A stretch of 17,687 bases of DNA from Puniceicoccales bacterium (GCA_031289285.1 JAITPT010000073.1:1-17687), one strand, 5' to 3'. Positions 1-7,186 are shown, numbered from the stretch's first letter. Numbers and translations: made by a program. Notes: generated from the letters alone by a model not told the origin.

Positions 1-150
1 AATCCCCCTCCCCTCCCTTCTCGGCAAAAAGAATTAGTCTGGCTAATTATTTTGGCAACTTTTCGGAGGGAGTCCGGATTTGCTTCACGAACACGTGGAA
101 AATCATGCACTTACAACACGGCAAACATTTTGGCCATTTGCCACACTTGA

Positions 151-188
151 ATAAAAAGGCAGCCATTTTTTTCGTTTGACTTCAAAAT
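151..188 (+). repeat. Degenerate copy of the AAAAAG/CTTTTT dispersed repeat
   Basis: The order AAAAAGGC, a T-run, CGTTTGACTTCAAAAT parallels AAAAAGGGACAGACGCTTTTT, CATTTGACTCTGAAAAT at 5627-5668, with several substitutions and indels. The match was aligned by eye and is the weakest member of the family in this window. Confidence 0.4.
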
Positions 189-287
189 AGCTTATGTTCG
201 TTAGACTCTCGCTCCGCACACAGCGGGATTATAGTGCGGGGATGCGGCACCAGCACTCCCACTCAAAACAGCGAGGAACCCTCTTTT

Positions 288-316
288 TTATCTGCGCTTA
301 TCTGTGTTATCTGCGG
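288..316. repeat. Three tandem TTATCTG(C/T)G units
   Basis: TTATCTGCGC, TTATCTGTG and TTATCTGCGG follow one another directly, ending one base before the murJ stop codon on the opposite strand. The same ten bases TTATCTGCGG recur at 2069-2078, where they form the last codons and stop of the BI-1 family gene. No function can be assigned. Confidence 0.55.
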
Positions 317-317
317 T

Positions 318-1937
318 CTAAAATTGTGGGGGGCGGCGGCGTCCGAGGTTTTTGATTTCGGGGAAACGCATTGCCCGCAAAAGCGCGAAGTAAAAGGCCG
401 CCGACAAAATGATGACGCCCGCGAGCACAAACGCCGTCGCAAGCACCCGCGCCGCGCCAGTGCCTGCACCACCTGCGCCGTCAGCGGCGGGGATGAGGCC
501 ACCGCCTATTTGCCACGCGCCCCACGCAAAGGCCGCCATCGCCAGCGTGGCGGCGAGACATTGCAGAAGCGGTTTCGCAAAAGATTGTCGCGCAAATGCC
601 GCCTCGCCGCGCCGTAGCACAAACAGAAAAACGACAAATTGAAAAAGGGTCGTGGCGAGGCTGGCGGCGGCGAGTCCGGTGGCCTGCCATTGCCACGCGA
701 GAAGCGGCGCGATGGCGACGTTTAACAGGAAAACCCAGAGGGCAGTTTTCGCCAAAATGCGCACCTGTTTTACGACGTTGAACGCACGCGCCATCAGCGC
801 AATCAGGCCAGTCAGCGGCATTGCCAGCGCAAACACCCAGAGCACAGGAAGCAGGGCACGGGTGTCGCCGGAGTCGAATTTCCCATACTCGAAAAGCAGG
901 CGCACAATCGGCTCAGCAAGCACGAGCAGACCCGCCGCCGCCGGAAGCGTCACCGCCAAAATCAGACGGATGCCGTGCGCAAAGGCGTCGCCCGCGCCAG
1001 TAAGATTTTTGTCGGAAAAACATTTCGACATCGCAGGGAAAATCACCGTCGCAATGCTCACCGAAAATAAGCCGGTGGGTAGCTCGACAAGCCGGTTCGC
1101 AAGGTAGAAGACGGACATCGCTTGGTCGTCCGCGCCAATGGCGAGGAAACGCGAAAAGAAGAGGTTGATTTGGTGAATGCCCGCGCCCGCGACAGTTGGC
1201 AAAAAAGTGAGTTTCAATTGCGCCCACGCCGCCGCCAGCTCGCGTTCGCGCAGGGTGTGGTCGGGCGCAGAGGCGCTGGTTTTGCGCGACGCCGCCGGAC
1301 GCCAGCCTTCGCGCCAGAGGGCGAGCATCGGCACGGCAAGTTGCGCCAGCCCGCCAGCGAGCGAGCCGCAACACACCCAGACCGCCAGCTCCGTATCTCG
1401 TGCGCCGAAGAGGTAGCCGCCGCCAGTGAGGGCAGAAATCATCGCGAGGTTGAGCCAGACCGCGCTGAGCGATGTCACGCCGAAGCGGGACAGCACGTAA
1501 AGGCCAGCGGAGAAGACTGCGGCGAGGCAAATCAGCGGCATGTAGGGCATACAGAGCATCGTCAGCCGCGCCGCGAGACGGTGGCGTTCCTCCAACCAGC
1601 CCGCCTCCGACAAGCCCCACGCGAGCAGAACCGCCGCAAGTGTTAGCAGGCAAAGCAAGACCGCCGCACGCGCCAAAACGAGGTTCAAAAAACGGAAGCC
1701 ACGCGCACGTCCGTCGTCCTTCGCAAACTCGTCGGTGAGCACCGGAATAATCGCCGAGGTGAGCGCACCTTCGCCGAGAAGCCGCCGAAAAAGGTTCGGC
1801 ACTTGCAGCGCAAACAAGAGTGCCGACGCCACCATGCCCGTTCCAAAAAACGCAGCAGTCAACTGGTCACGCACCAAGCCAAGCACCCGCGAGCCAAGCG
1901 TCCCGCTGGCGGTGAGAAACATTTTTTTGTAGTGCAT
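318..1937 (-). CDS. murJ: Lipid II flippase MurJ (MVF/MATE-like)
   Basis: This polytopic inner-membrane protein of 539 residues is close to the usual length of MurJ, which moves lipid II to the outer face for peptidoglycan synthesis. The N-terminus shows the family pattern: SGTLGSRVLGLVRD, then an AAFFGTG segment, then VPNLFRRLLGEGALTSA. R17, R23 and R52 sit where functional arginines of E. coli MurJ lie. A second conserved block reads INLFFSRFLAIG with R263, followed by YLANRLVELPTGLFSVSIATVIFP. Hydrophobic segments run throughout, consistent with about 14 helices. The frame stays open 56 codons upstream, but MHYKKMFLTASG is where the family begins, so 1937 is chosen; no Shine-Dalgarno is seen there. 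The C-terminal region has a Gly/Ala-rich loop. The gene lies 131 bp downstream of the BI-1 family gene on the same strand. Confidence 0.93.
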   Translation of the reverse strand: MHYKKMFLTASGTLGSRVLGLVRDQLTAAFFGTGMVASALLFALQVPNLFRRLLGEGALTSAIIPVLTDEFAKDDGRARGFRFLNLVLARAAVLLCLLTLAAVLLAWGLSEAGWLEERHRLAARLTMLCMPYMPLICLAAVFSAGLYVLSRFGVTSLSAVWLNLAMISALTGGGYLFGARDTELAVWVCCGSLAGGLAQLAVPMLALWREGWRPAASRKTSASAPDHTLRERELAAAWAQLKLTFLPTVAGAGIHQINLFFSRFLAIGADDQAMSVFYLANRLVELPTGLFSVSIATVIFPAMSKCFSDKNLTGAGDAFAHGIRLILAVTLPAAAGLLVLAEPIVRLLFEYGKFDSGDTRALLPVLWVFALAMPLTGLIALMARAFNVVKQVRILAKTALWVFLLNVAIAPLLAWQWQATGLAAASLATTLFQFVVFLFVLRRGEAAFARQSFAKPLLQCLAATLAMAAFAWGAWQIGGGLIPAADGAGGAGTGAARVLATAFVLAGVIILSAAFYFALLRAMRFPEIKNLGRRRPPQF

Positions 1938-1950
1938 GGGCGAAGTCGGG

Positions 1951-1977
1951 CGAGGGTTGCGAGGGTCGCAAGGGTTT
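1951..1977. repeat. Three tandem 9-bp units before murJ
   Basis: CGAGGGTTG, CGAGGGTCG and CAAGGGTTT lie head to tail just upstream of the murJ start. This resembles the 9-bp arrays elsewhere in the window in unit length but not in sequence. Confidence 0.5.
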
Positions 1978-1979
1978 GC

Positions 1980-2034
1980 AAAAAACGGCAGCGCGAGCGG
2001 GACGCCTGCAATCCGCATCCCGCCCGCGCCGCTG
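1980..2034 (-). terminator. Possible intrinsic terminator after the BI-1 family gene
   Basis: Read on the minus strand, a GC-rich imperfect stem (2018-2034 pairing with 1989-2002, with a few bulged bases) is followed two bases later by six T residues (1985-1980). It lies 35 bp past the BI-1 stop and before murJ, so it could stop or attenuate read-through. The bulges and the wide loop make this a moderate call. Confidence 0.4.
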
Positions 2035-2064
2035 TTGTGTCGTGTCGAGTCGTGTCGTGTGGAG
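2035..2064. repeat. Six 5-bp tandem units (TCGTG-like)
   Basis: TTGTG, TCGTG, TCGAG, TCGTG, TCGTG and TGGAG run consecutively, ending four bases before the stop codon of the BI-1 family gene on the minus strand. It is a short slippage-prone array of no known role. Confidence 0.6.
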
Positions 2065-2068
2065 TTGT

Positions 2069-2782
2069 TTATCTGCGGCTCATAAAGAGCTGGATGACAT
2101 ACCACAGGAGCGTCATGAAGCTCGCGAAGATGACCGCCGCCGCGCCGACGTGCTGCGTGGTGTCAAACTGGTCTTTGATTTGCCATGTCTGCCAGAGGAC
2201 AGCGGCGGACATCAGCACTATCATCGCGACAGAAAACAACGCGCCGGGGTTGATGCCGAAAATCGTGAACACGACAATCGCGCCCAGCGCGACGAATGAG
2301 CCGAAGACGACAAAGGTGCGCAGAAACGAGAAGTCTTTGCTCGTCATAAACACCGTGGCGGTGAGTGCCCCGAACAGCGCGGCAGTGGAGATGCCAGCGG
2401 GCGCGAGGACTGACATGATGTCGCCCTTGGTCGCGACGGCGACTCCGGCAATCAGCGGCACAAACAGCACCGCGTAGGCGGCGGCATAGACGCCGAGACC
2501 GAGATACTGGCTGCCCGTCTCGCGGGAGAAGGCGAGCTTCTGGCCGAAGTAGGTGGCCACCCAGAAAAGCCCAAGCACGAGCAGCCAGCTGTAACGCCCC
2601 GCCGTCTCGTTGAACATAAGCTCGATTATCGGGTTGGCGGCACCTGTGAGAAAAAGCGTCGCGAGCATAGCCGCCCACACACCGAAGGTTCCGGCAGCGT
2701 AGGCGTAAGTTTTCCGGTAAAAAGCAGCCCGCGCCGGAGCTGGCGCGTCGGCTACCGCAAAGGGATTGTCGTAGTATTGCAT
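2069..2782 (-). CDS. Bax inhibitor-1 (BI-1/YbhL) family membrane protein
   Basis: This predicted protein of 237 residues is almost entirely hydrophobic after a short polar N-terminus (MQYYDNPFAVADAPAPARAA), with about seven membrane spans. Family-like features are the FYRKTYAYAAGTFGVWAAML first helix, the middle LGLGVYAAAYAVLFVPLI helix, the STAALFGALTATVFMTSKDFSFL block and the C-terminal WQTWQIKDQF segment. BI-1 family proteins are widespread; bacterial members have been linked to calcium leak or membrane quality control, but the role here cannot be inferred. The frame extends upstream through a 9-bp minisatellite that would encode Ser-Tyr-Arg repeats, which is not credible protein, so the start is placed at 2782. 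The gene diverges from pheT. Confidence 0.88.
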   Translation of the reverse strand: MQYYDNPFAVADAPAPARAAFYRKTYAYAAGTFGVWAAMLATLFLTGAANPIIELMFNETAGRYSWLLVLGLFWVATYFGQKLAFSRETGSQYLGLGVYAAAYAVLFVPLIAGVAVATKGDIMSVLAPAGISTAALFGALTATVFMTSKDFSFLRTFVVFGSFVALGAIVVFTIFGINPGALFSVAMIVLMSAAVLWQTWQIKDQFDTTQHVGAAAVIFASFMTLLWYVIQLFMSRR

Positions 2783-2821
2783 AAGGGCACGGACGTTTGC
2801 GACGGTGTGCGCAAAAGTCAA

Positions 2822-2884
2822 GACATAGGACTTATAGGACCTATACGACCTATATGACATATAAGACCTATAAGACCTATGGGA
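2822..2884. repeat. 9-bp minisatellite, about seven units of CCTATANGA
   Basis: Seven consecutive 9-base units fit the consensus CCTATANGA, for example CCTATACGA, CCTATATGA and CCTATAAGA. They sit in the 205-bp spacer between the divergent BI-1 family gene and pheT. Two further units occur at 17136-17153. An AT-rich array in a divergent promoter region could affect expression or vary in copy number, but this is inference. Confidence 0.85.
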
Positions 2885-2987
2885 GTCGGGGTGGCTGGCA
2901 CCGCCACACACGCGGGGCCTCCCTCCTGCCTTGCGCGGGGACGGCGAATTTGTTTCCTGAGCAGCCTCACGCATTTTCCATTTTCCA

Positions 2988-5471
2988 ATGAAAGTTTCTC
3001 TCCAATGGCTCAACCGCTACGTTGACCTCTCTGACCACACGGCAACAGAAATCGCCGACGCACTCCCGATGCTCGGACTCGAAGTCGAAGGCACCGCAGA
3101 GGCAGGTCTGCCGCCACTGCCGAACGTCGTTGTCGGCGAAATCCTCTCCTTCACGCAACACCCCAACGCAGACAAACTCAGCGTTTGCCAAGTCAACACC
3201 GGCGACGCCGCCCCGCGCCAAATCGTCTGCGGCGCCAAAAACTTCAAGGCAGGCGACCGTGTGCCCGTGGCACTTCCGGGTGCCGCACTCCCCGGCGGTT
3301 TTGAAATCAAAGTCTCCAAACTGCGCGACGTAGATTCGCACGGCATGATGTGCTCCGCCCGCGAACTCGGCTTGGGCGACGACCACGGCGGACTACTCAT
3401 TTTGACCGACCGCAACTTGCCCGTCGGCACCCCCATCAACGACCATTTCCCAAAGCCCGACACGGTGTTTGAAATCTCCGTCACCGCCAACCGTGGCGAC
3501 GCACTCAGCCACATCGGCGTCGCTCGCGACCTCGCCGCATATTACGGAAAAACACTGAAGCTGCCGGAACTTGCCGGCACGAGCACGAGCGCCAGCACGG
3601 ACGCGGGCGGCGCGAACGGCGCGGGCGGCGCGGGCGGCGAACCGCTTGTCAACGTCGCCGTCAGCTCGCCCGTTTGCCCCTACTACACGGCGCGGAGTAT
3701 TCGCGGCGTGAAAATCGCCCGCTCGCCGGAGTGGCTCCGACGCGACCTCGAAGCGGTTGGCCTGCGCCCAGTCAACAACGTGGTGGACGCGACGAACTGG
3801 GTCATGCTCGAAACGGGACAACCGCTCCACGCCTTTGACGCCGCAAAAATCGCGGGGCGCACGCTGCACATCCGCGACGCCGCCGCAGGCGAGACGCTGC
3901 TGCTGCTCGACGGAAAAACCGCCGCGCTCGAAGCCGGCGACTGCGTCATCGCCGACGCCGAGAAGCCGCTCGTCGTCGCAGGCATCATGGGCGGCGAAGA
4001 CTGCGGCGTCAGCGACGCCACCGCCGACATCGTGCTCGAGTCCGCGTGGTTCGACCCCAGTGCCGTGCGCAAAACTTCGCGCCGACTCGGCGTCGCCACC
4101 GACAGCTCGCAACGGTTCACCCGCGACGCCGACCCAGAGATGGCAGACTTCGCCTCGCGCCGCGCCGCCGAAATCATTTTGCAAACCGCTGGCGGCTCGC
4201 TCACCGGCGCACCCGTCGTCGTCGGGCGTCCGCCACGCGCCGCCAACACCATCGCCATCTCGGGCGCGTTCGTGCGCACTCGCCTCGGTTGCGACGACGC
4301 CGCCGCCAGCGACGACGCCATCGCCAGCGTTTTCCGCCGCCTCGGTTTCGGCGTCGCCGCCGACCCTGCCCTGCCCGCCAACTGGCTTGTCACGGTGCCG
4401 ACGTTTCGCCCCGATGTGGGCCGCCCCATTGATTTGGTGGAAGAGTTTGTGCGTGTCCACGGCGCGGCTTGTGTCCCTGCCGACGCGATAGTGGCACCGA
4501 GTGCGCCAGCGGCAGACGCGCCAGTGGCGGTGTTCACGCGCAACGCGGCCTCGCTTTTGGCGGGGCGCGGCTATGCGGAATGCTGGCACTACACGCTCAT
4601 TGACGGGCGCACCGCCGCACGTTTTCACGGCGAAGACTTCGCCGCCGCGCTCGCGCTCGCCAACCCGCTTGCGAGCGACCAAAGCCACGTGCGCCCCTCG
4701 TTGCTGCCCGGGCTGCTCGGCGCACTCCGGCTCAATCTCGCCGGACGCAACGCGCCGCGACGCCTTTTTGAAATCGGGCGCGTCTTCCGCCCCGCACGCG
4801 ACGGTTCGCTGCGCGAGCTAATTTCGGTGGCCTTTGTCATCCTCTCCGAACCCGCCACGCCAGTTTGGAAAAAACGCGACGACGCCGATTTTTTCACTGC
4901 CAAAAAACTTGCCCTTGAGCTTGCCGCTCTCGCGGGTGTCGCGCCGCGGCGTCTCGTGTGGGCGGGCGGCAGCGGTGCCTTTTGGCAAGGCGGCCATGCG
5001 GGCGCAGCGAAAGACCGCGCCGGTCAGGCGGAAATCGTTTGCGGTCTCGCCGACGCCGCCCTCGCACGCGAGTGGGACATCAAGACGGGCGTTGTCGCGG
5101 GGGAGGTTTTGCTGACGCGGGAAAACTTTGCCGCTGCGCCGAAACGCGCCCGTTTCCAAGACTGGTCGCCCTTCCCGCCAGCGTCGCGAGATGTGGCGGT
5201 CGTGGTGGACGCGGCGCTGCCGGCGGCTGATGTCTTGGATAAAATTCGCGGCGCGGCGACGAAGGCGGCGGGCAAAGATTTTGCCTTGGAAAATGTCGTC
5301 TGCTTTGACGTGTATTCGGGCGCGGGTTTGCCGGAGGGCAAAAAGAGTCTCGCGTTTTCGATAACGTTCCGCGCCGTCGCCAAAACCCTCACCGACGATG
5401 AGGTCAACAAGGCGCTCGAGCAGATTTTGGCAGCGATAGAGAAGACTGCTGGCTACCAAGTCCGGCGGTAA
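2988..5471 (+). CDS. pheT: Phenylalanyl-tRNA synthetase beta subunit
   Basis: This cytoplasmic protein of 827 residues is the beta chain of the alpha2-beta2 enzyme that charges tRNA-Phe. Domains in order are: the N-terminal start MKVSLQWLNRYVDL; the EMAP/OB tRNA-binding fold around 40-155 (HPNADKLSVCQV, IVCGAKN); the B3/B4 editing region around 220-400 (NNVVDATNWVMLETGQPLHAFD, GIMGG); the B5 domain around 412-490 ending FRPDVGRPIDLVEEFVRVHG; the catalytic-like core; and the FDX-ACB anticodon-binding domain around 735-827 (FPPASRDVAVVVD). A Gly/Ala-rich insert of about 20 residues near 198-218 links OB and B3/B4. No pheS lies beside it, although the two are often adjacent. No Shine-Dalgarno precedes the ATG; two ATTTTCC units do (2973-2986). 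Confidence 0.96.
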   Translation: MKVSLQWLNRYVDLSDHTATEIADALPMLGLEVEGTAEAGLPPLPNVVVGEILSFTQHPNADKLSVCQVNTGDAAPRQIVCGAKNFKAGDRVPVALPGAALPGGFEIKVSKLRDVDSHGMMCSARELGLGDDHGGLLILTDRNLPVGTPINDHFPKPDTVFEISVTANRGDALSHIGVARDLAAYYGKTLKLPELAGTSTSASTDAGGANGAGGAGGEPLVNVAVSSPVCPYYTARSIRGVKIARSPEWLRRDLEAVGLRPVNNVVDATNWVMLETGQPLHAFDAAKIAGRTLHIRDAAAGETLLLLDGKTAALEAGDCVIADAEKPLVVAGIMGGEDCGVSDATADIVLESAWFDPSAVRKTSRRLGVATDSSQRFTRDADPEMADFASRRAAEIILQTAGGSLTGAPVVVGRPPRAANTIAISGAFVRTRLGCDDAAASDDAIASVFRRLGFGVAADPALPANWLVTVPTFRPDVGRPIDLVEEFVRVHGAACVPADAIVAPSAPAADAPVAVFTRNAASLLAGRGYAECWHYTLIDGRTAARFHGEDFAAALALANPLASDQSHVRPSLLPGLLGALRLNLAGRNAPRRLFEIGRVFRPARDGSLRELISVAFVILSEPATPVWKKRDDADFFTAKKLALELAALAGVAPRRLVWAGGSGAFWQGGHAGAAKDRAGQAEIVCGLADAALAREWDIKTGVVAGEVLLTRENFAAAPKRARFQDWSPFPPASRDVAVVVDAALPAADVLDKIRGAATKAAGKDFALENVVCFDVYSGAGLPEGKKSLAFSITFRAVAKTLTDDEVNKALEQILAAIEKTAGYQVRR

Positions 5472-5536
5472 GCGCGTGGGCAAGCGGGCGAAAAGTAAGT
5501 GTTGTCTGCGGGCGGTATGTGCGAACGCGAAATGTG

Positions 5537-5558
5537 GCACAGACAATCCTGTCTGTGC
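5537..5558. repeat. Perfect hairpin GCACAGAC/GTCTGTGC
   Basis: An 8-bp perfect inverted repeat with loop AATCCT lies 65 bp past the pheT stop. No T-run follows, so it is not a standard intrinsic terminator. A related sequence in inverted orientation (5585-5605) shares GGCACAG, CAATC and TGT blocks, suggesting a dispersed hairpin repeat. Confidence 0.6.
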
Positions 5559-5626
5559 TAGTCGCCTCCTGCGCCGCTTCGCCCGCAAACAAGATTGCCT
5601 GTGCCTCACTGCGCCCACCCGCCTGC

Positions 5627-5763
5627 AAAAAGGGACAGACGCTTTTTCATTTGACTCTGAAAATGCAGAGGCATTTATCGCCTTTCGTCCGCACTTAAAC
5701 GCAGCACCACCAAATGCACAGACAAGACCACTCTATAGTTACCACTGGCCATTGTTCTAAAAA
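5627..5763 (+). repeat. Dispersed AAAAAG/CTTTTT repeat, copy A
   Basis: It begins AAAAAGGGACAGACGCTTTTT, in which AAAAAG and CTTTTT can pair around nine bases. CATTTGACTCTGAAAA, GCATTTATC, GCAGCAC and ACAGACAAGACCAC follow, ending near TTCTAAAAA. The same blocks in the same order make up copies B and C; copy A is the more diverged. Confidence 0.8.
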
Positions 5764-5825
5764 CTTCCTGCAAAAACTCCTTGATTTTTGCCGAAAAATA
5801 GTGTTTTAGCTGCTTTTTGCTGGAT

Positions 5826-6527
5826 TTACAGATGGATTTCTTCGCCCAGTGCCCGCACCAAGTCGGGTGTCACGGAGGTCAAACGCTCCACGACGCGGTG
5901 GGCACCCGTTTTGGCGAGAGCGTCTGTGCTATTGGTGGTCGCTACGGCGATTACGCGAAAACCGCCAGCCAGCCCAGCCTCTACCCCTGCGAGCGCATCC
6001 TCAAATACCACGCCCCGTCCCGCCTCGCAGCCGACACTTGCCGCCGCTTTCAAGAACACCTCTGGGTCTGGCTTGCCGACAGAAACATCCTCGCTCGTCA
6101 CAATCCCGTCGAAAAGCCCCTCTAACCCCAGCAAGCGGATGCTCAGGTCAATATTGGCGCGGTGCGACGACGAGCCGACAGCGCGAGGAATGCCCGCCGC
6201 CCGCAAGCCCGCAAGCAATTCGCGCGCTCCGGGCAGCGGTTCTAAACCCGTTTCCCCGATGATTTCGCGATAAAGTGCTTCCTTGCGCGCCCCGAGTCGG
6301 GCGATGCCGGCGATGTCATCCGCTGGCACCCAGCTAAGAATGTGTGGGATGATATATTCGTTTTTGCGACCAAATCCCTTTTTGAAATGCCCGTTGGGCA
6401 GTGGCAATTTTTCCTCGGCGGCGAGTAATTCCCAACTGCGGGCGTGCGCGTCGGAAGAATCAACAATGACGCCGTCCCAGTCAAAAATGGCGGCGAACGA
6501 AACGGTCTTAGCAGTAAAATCGGACAT
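5826..6527 (-). CDS. HAD-superfamily phosphatase/phosphomutase, beta-phosphoglucomutase-like
   Basis: This soluble protein of 233 residues carries all four HAD motifs. Motif I is FDWDGVIVDSS, with nucleophile D16 and acid/base D18; motif II is VGSSS near 118-121; K152 lies in VGKPDPEVF; and motif IV is VVFEDALAGVEAG with E176 and D177. The helical cap between motifs I and II and the KPDPEVF/EDALAGVEAG wording match the CbbY/PgmB/GPH group, which includes beta-phosphoglucomutases and small sugar-phosphate phosphatases. The substrate cannot be decided from sequence. The frame is open to an upstream ATG at 6575, adding 16 residues; 6527 is preferred because relatives start roughly ten residues before the DxD motif. 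It converges with pheT and is separated from dnaA by a repeat cluster. Confidence 0.88.
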   Translation of the reverse strand: MSDFTAKTVSFAAIFDWDGVIVDSSDAHARSWELLAAEEKLPLPNGHFKKGFGRKNEYIIPHILSWVPADDIAGIARLGARKEALYREIIGETGLEPLPGARELLAGLRAAGIPRAVGSSSHRANIDLSIRLLGLEGLFDGIVTSEDVSVGKPDPEVFLKAAASVGCEAGRGVVFEDALAGVEAGLAGGFRVIAVATTNSTDALAKTGAHRVVERLTSVTPDLVRALGEEIHL

Positions 6528-6604
6528 GTCCGCAAGATTTGCGCCCTCGCCCAAACCACGCAAGCGTTTTTCCATGCTGCTCGCCGCGCCACTTCAAATA
6601 TAAC

Positions 6605-6732
6605 AAAAAAGGGACAGACGCTTTTTCATTTGACTTTGAAAACACAAGGGCATTTATCTCCTTCCCGCCCACCCTTAGATGCAGCACAGATAAACGCGTA
6701 GACAAGACCACCTCACGCCTGCCGTCTTAAAA
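6605..6732 (+). repeat. Dispersed AAAAAG/CTTTTT repeat, copy B
   Basis: It is nearly identical to copy C over about 108 bp, from the opening A-run through GACAAGACCACC, differing at only a few positions. The last 20 bp (to TTAAAA) are more diverged. Copies B and C are direct repeats with starts 166 bp apart. Confidence 0.88.
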
Positions 6733-6770
6733 GCAGTAGTAGAGTTAACAAGAAAGGTAACGAAAATAGT

Positions 6771-6898
6771 AAAAAAGGGACAGACACTTTTTCATTTGAC
6801 TTTGAAAACACAAGGGCATTTATCTCCTTCCCGCCCACCCTCAGATGCAGCACAGATAAACGCGCAGACAAGACCACCACTCCTGTTATCCTAAAAAA
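6771..6898 (+). repeat. Dispersed AAAAAG/CTTTTT repeat, copy C
   Basis: This is a direct repeat of copy B; the core reads GGGACAGACACTTTTTC instead of GGGACAGACGCTTTTTC. Its end, TTATCCTAAAAAACGG, runs directly into the sequence shared with the arms of the downstream hairpin. Confidence 0.88.
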
Positions 6899-6940
6899 CG
6901 GGCAGAGTCGGATAGTCTTGCGCAACTTGTTGCAGTGCCA
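6887..6940 (+). repeat. Third copy of the hairpin-arm sequence
   Basis: TTATCCTAAAAAACGGGCAG, then AGTCGG, GTCTTGCG and TGTTGC, match in order the reverse complement of 7110-7163 (the right arm of the long hairpin) with small indels. The arm therefore occurs three times in this spacer: twice forward and once reversed. Confidence 0.65.
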
Positions 6941-6996
6941 AATGTTAATTGCATTATTGGACGCACCGACAGCCGCAATATCTGCACCTTCATAAA

Positions 6997-7159
6997 CCTA
7001 AAAACGGCAGTTGGGGGGGAAGTATTGCGAGAAGATGTTGTGGTAGATGTGGTTAGTGGATTTGTGAAGGCGCACCTGTTGGTGCGTCGAACAAAGCCAC
7101 TAACCGCAGATGCCGCAACAGCTTCCGCAAGACAACCCGACTCAACTGCCGTTTTTAGG
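6997..7159 (+). repeat. Long imperfect hairpin with a 17-bp perfect terminal inverted repeat
   Basis: CCTAAAAACGGCAGTTG at 6997-7013 is the exact reverse complement of 7143-7159. Inside, the arms keep pairing: TTGCG, GAAG and TGTTG blocks, then GGTTAGTGG with CCACTAACC, TTTGT with ACAAA, and an apical CGCACC-TGTT-GGTGCG. At least three of the arm differences would be G-U pairs in a plus-strand RNA but A-C mismatches in a minus-strand RNA. It could be a palindromic mobile-element remnant or a structured RNA; no transposase is nearby. Confidence 0.7.
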
Positions 7160-7186
7160 ATAAATCCTCCAAAGGCATTTCCCAAC

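Larger units (their letters stand above)
1..317. other. Gene-free margin left of murJ
   Basis: No credible coding region is visible; short open frames here lack family resemblance and overlap repeats. The stretch holds a degenerate copy of the dispersed AAAAAG/CTTTTT repeat (151-188). It also has a small dyad, CCGCAC at 214-219 pairing with GTGCGG at 234-239, and three tandem TTATCTG units at 288-316 just beyond the murJ stop. No clear intrinsic terminator for murJ is visible. Confidence 0.6.
5472..5825. other. Convergent spacer between pheT and the HAD gene
   Basis: No gene is visible in these 354 bp. The spacer holds a perfect 8-bp hairpin (5537-5558) with a related inverted sequence at 5585-5605, and a full copy of the dispersed AAAAAG/CTTTTT repeat (5627-5763). 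An AT-rich dyad follows, GCAAAAA at 5770-5776 with TTTTTGC at 5785-5791, which could weakly help termination from either side. Confidence 0.6.

Noticed and set aside
270..289. Weak plus-strand terminator GAGG-AAC-CCTC with T-run
   Set aside because: The stem is only four base pairs and no plus-strand gene lies upstream in the window.
2822..2884. CRISPR array
   Set aside because: Units are 9 bp in tandem with no spacers and no cas genes nearby.
2783..3013. N-terminal extension of the BI-1 protein with Ser-Tyr-Arg repeats
   Set aside because: It is a translation of the 9-bp minisatellite and overlaps the pheT start; BI-1 proteins begin near MQYYDNPF.
6621..6658. Promoter-like TTGACT-17 bp-TTTATC inside the dispersed repeats
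   Set aside because: The spacing is conserved in copies A-C, but the -10 match is only about half; conservation follows from repeat identity and gives no separate evidence of promoter use.
6997..7159. 6S RNA or retron msr-msd
   Set aside because: The length is similar to 6S RNA, but the closing stem is a perfect 17-bp inverted repeat, no clear central bubble is seen and arm copies recur nearby; no reverse transcriptase is present for a retron.
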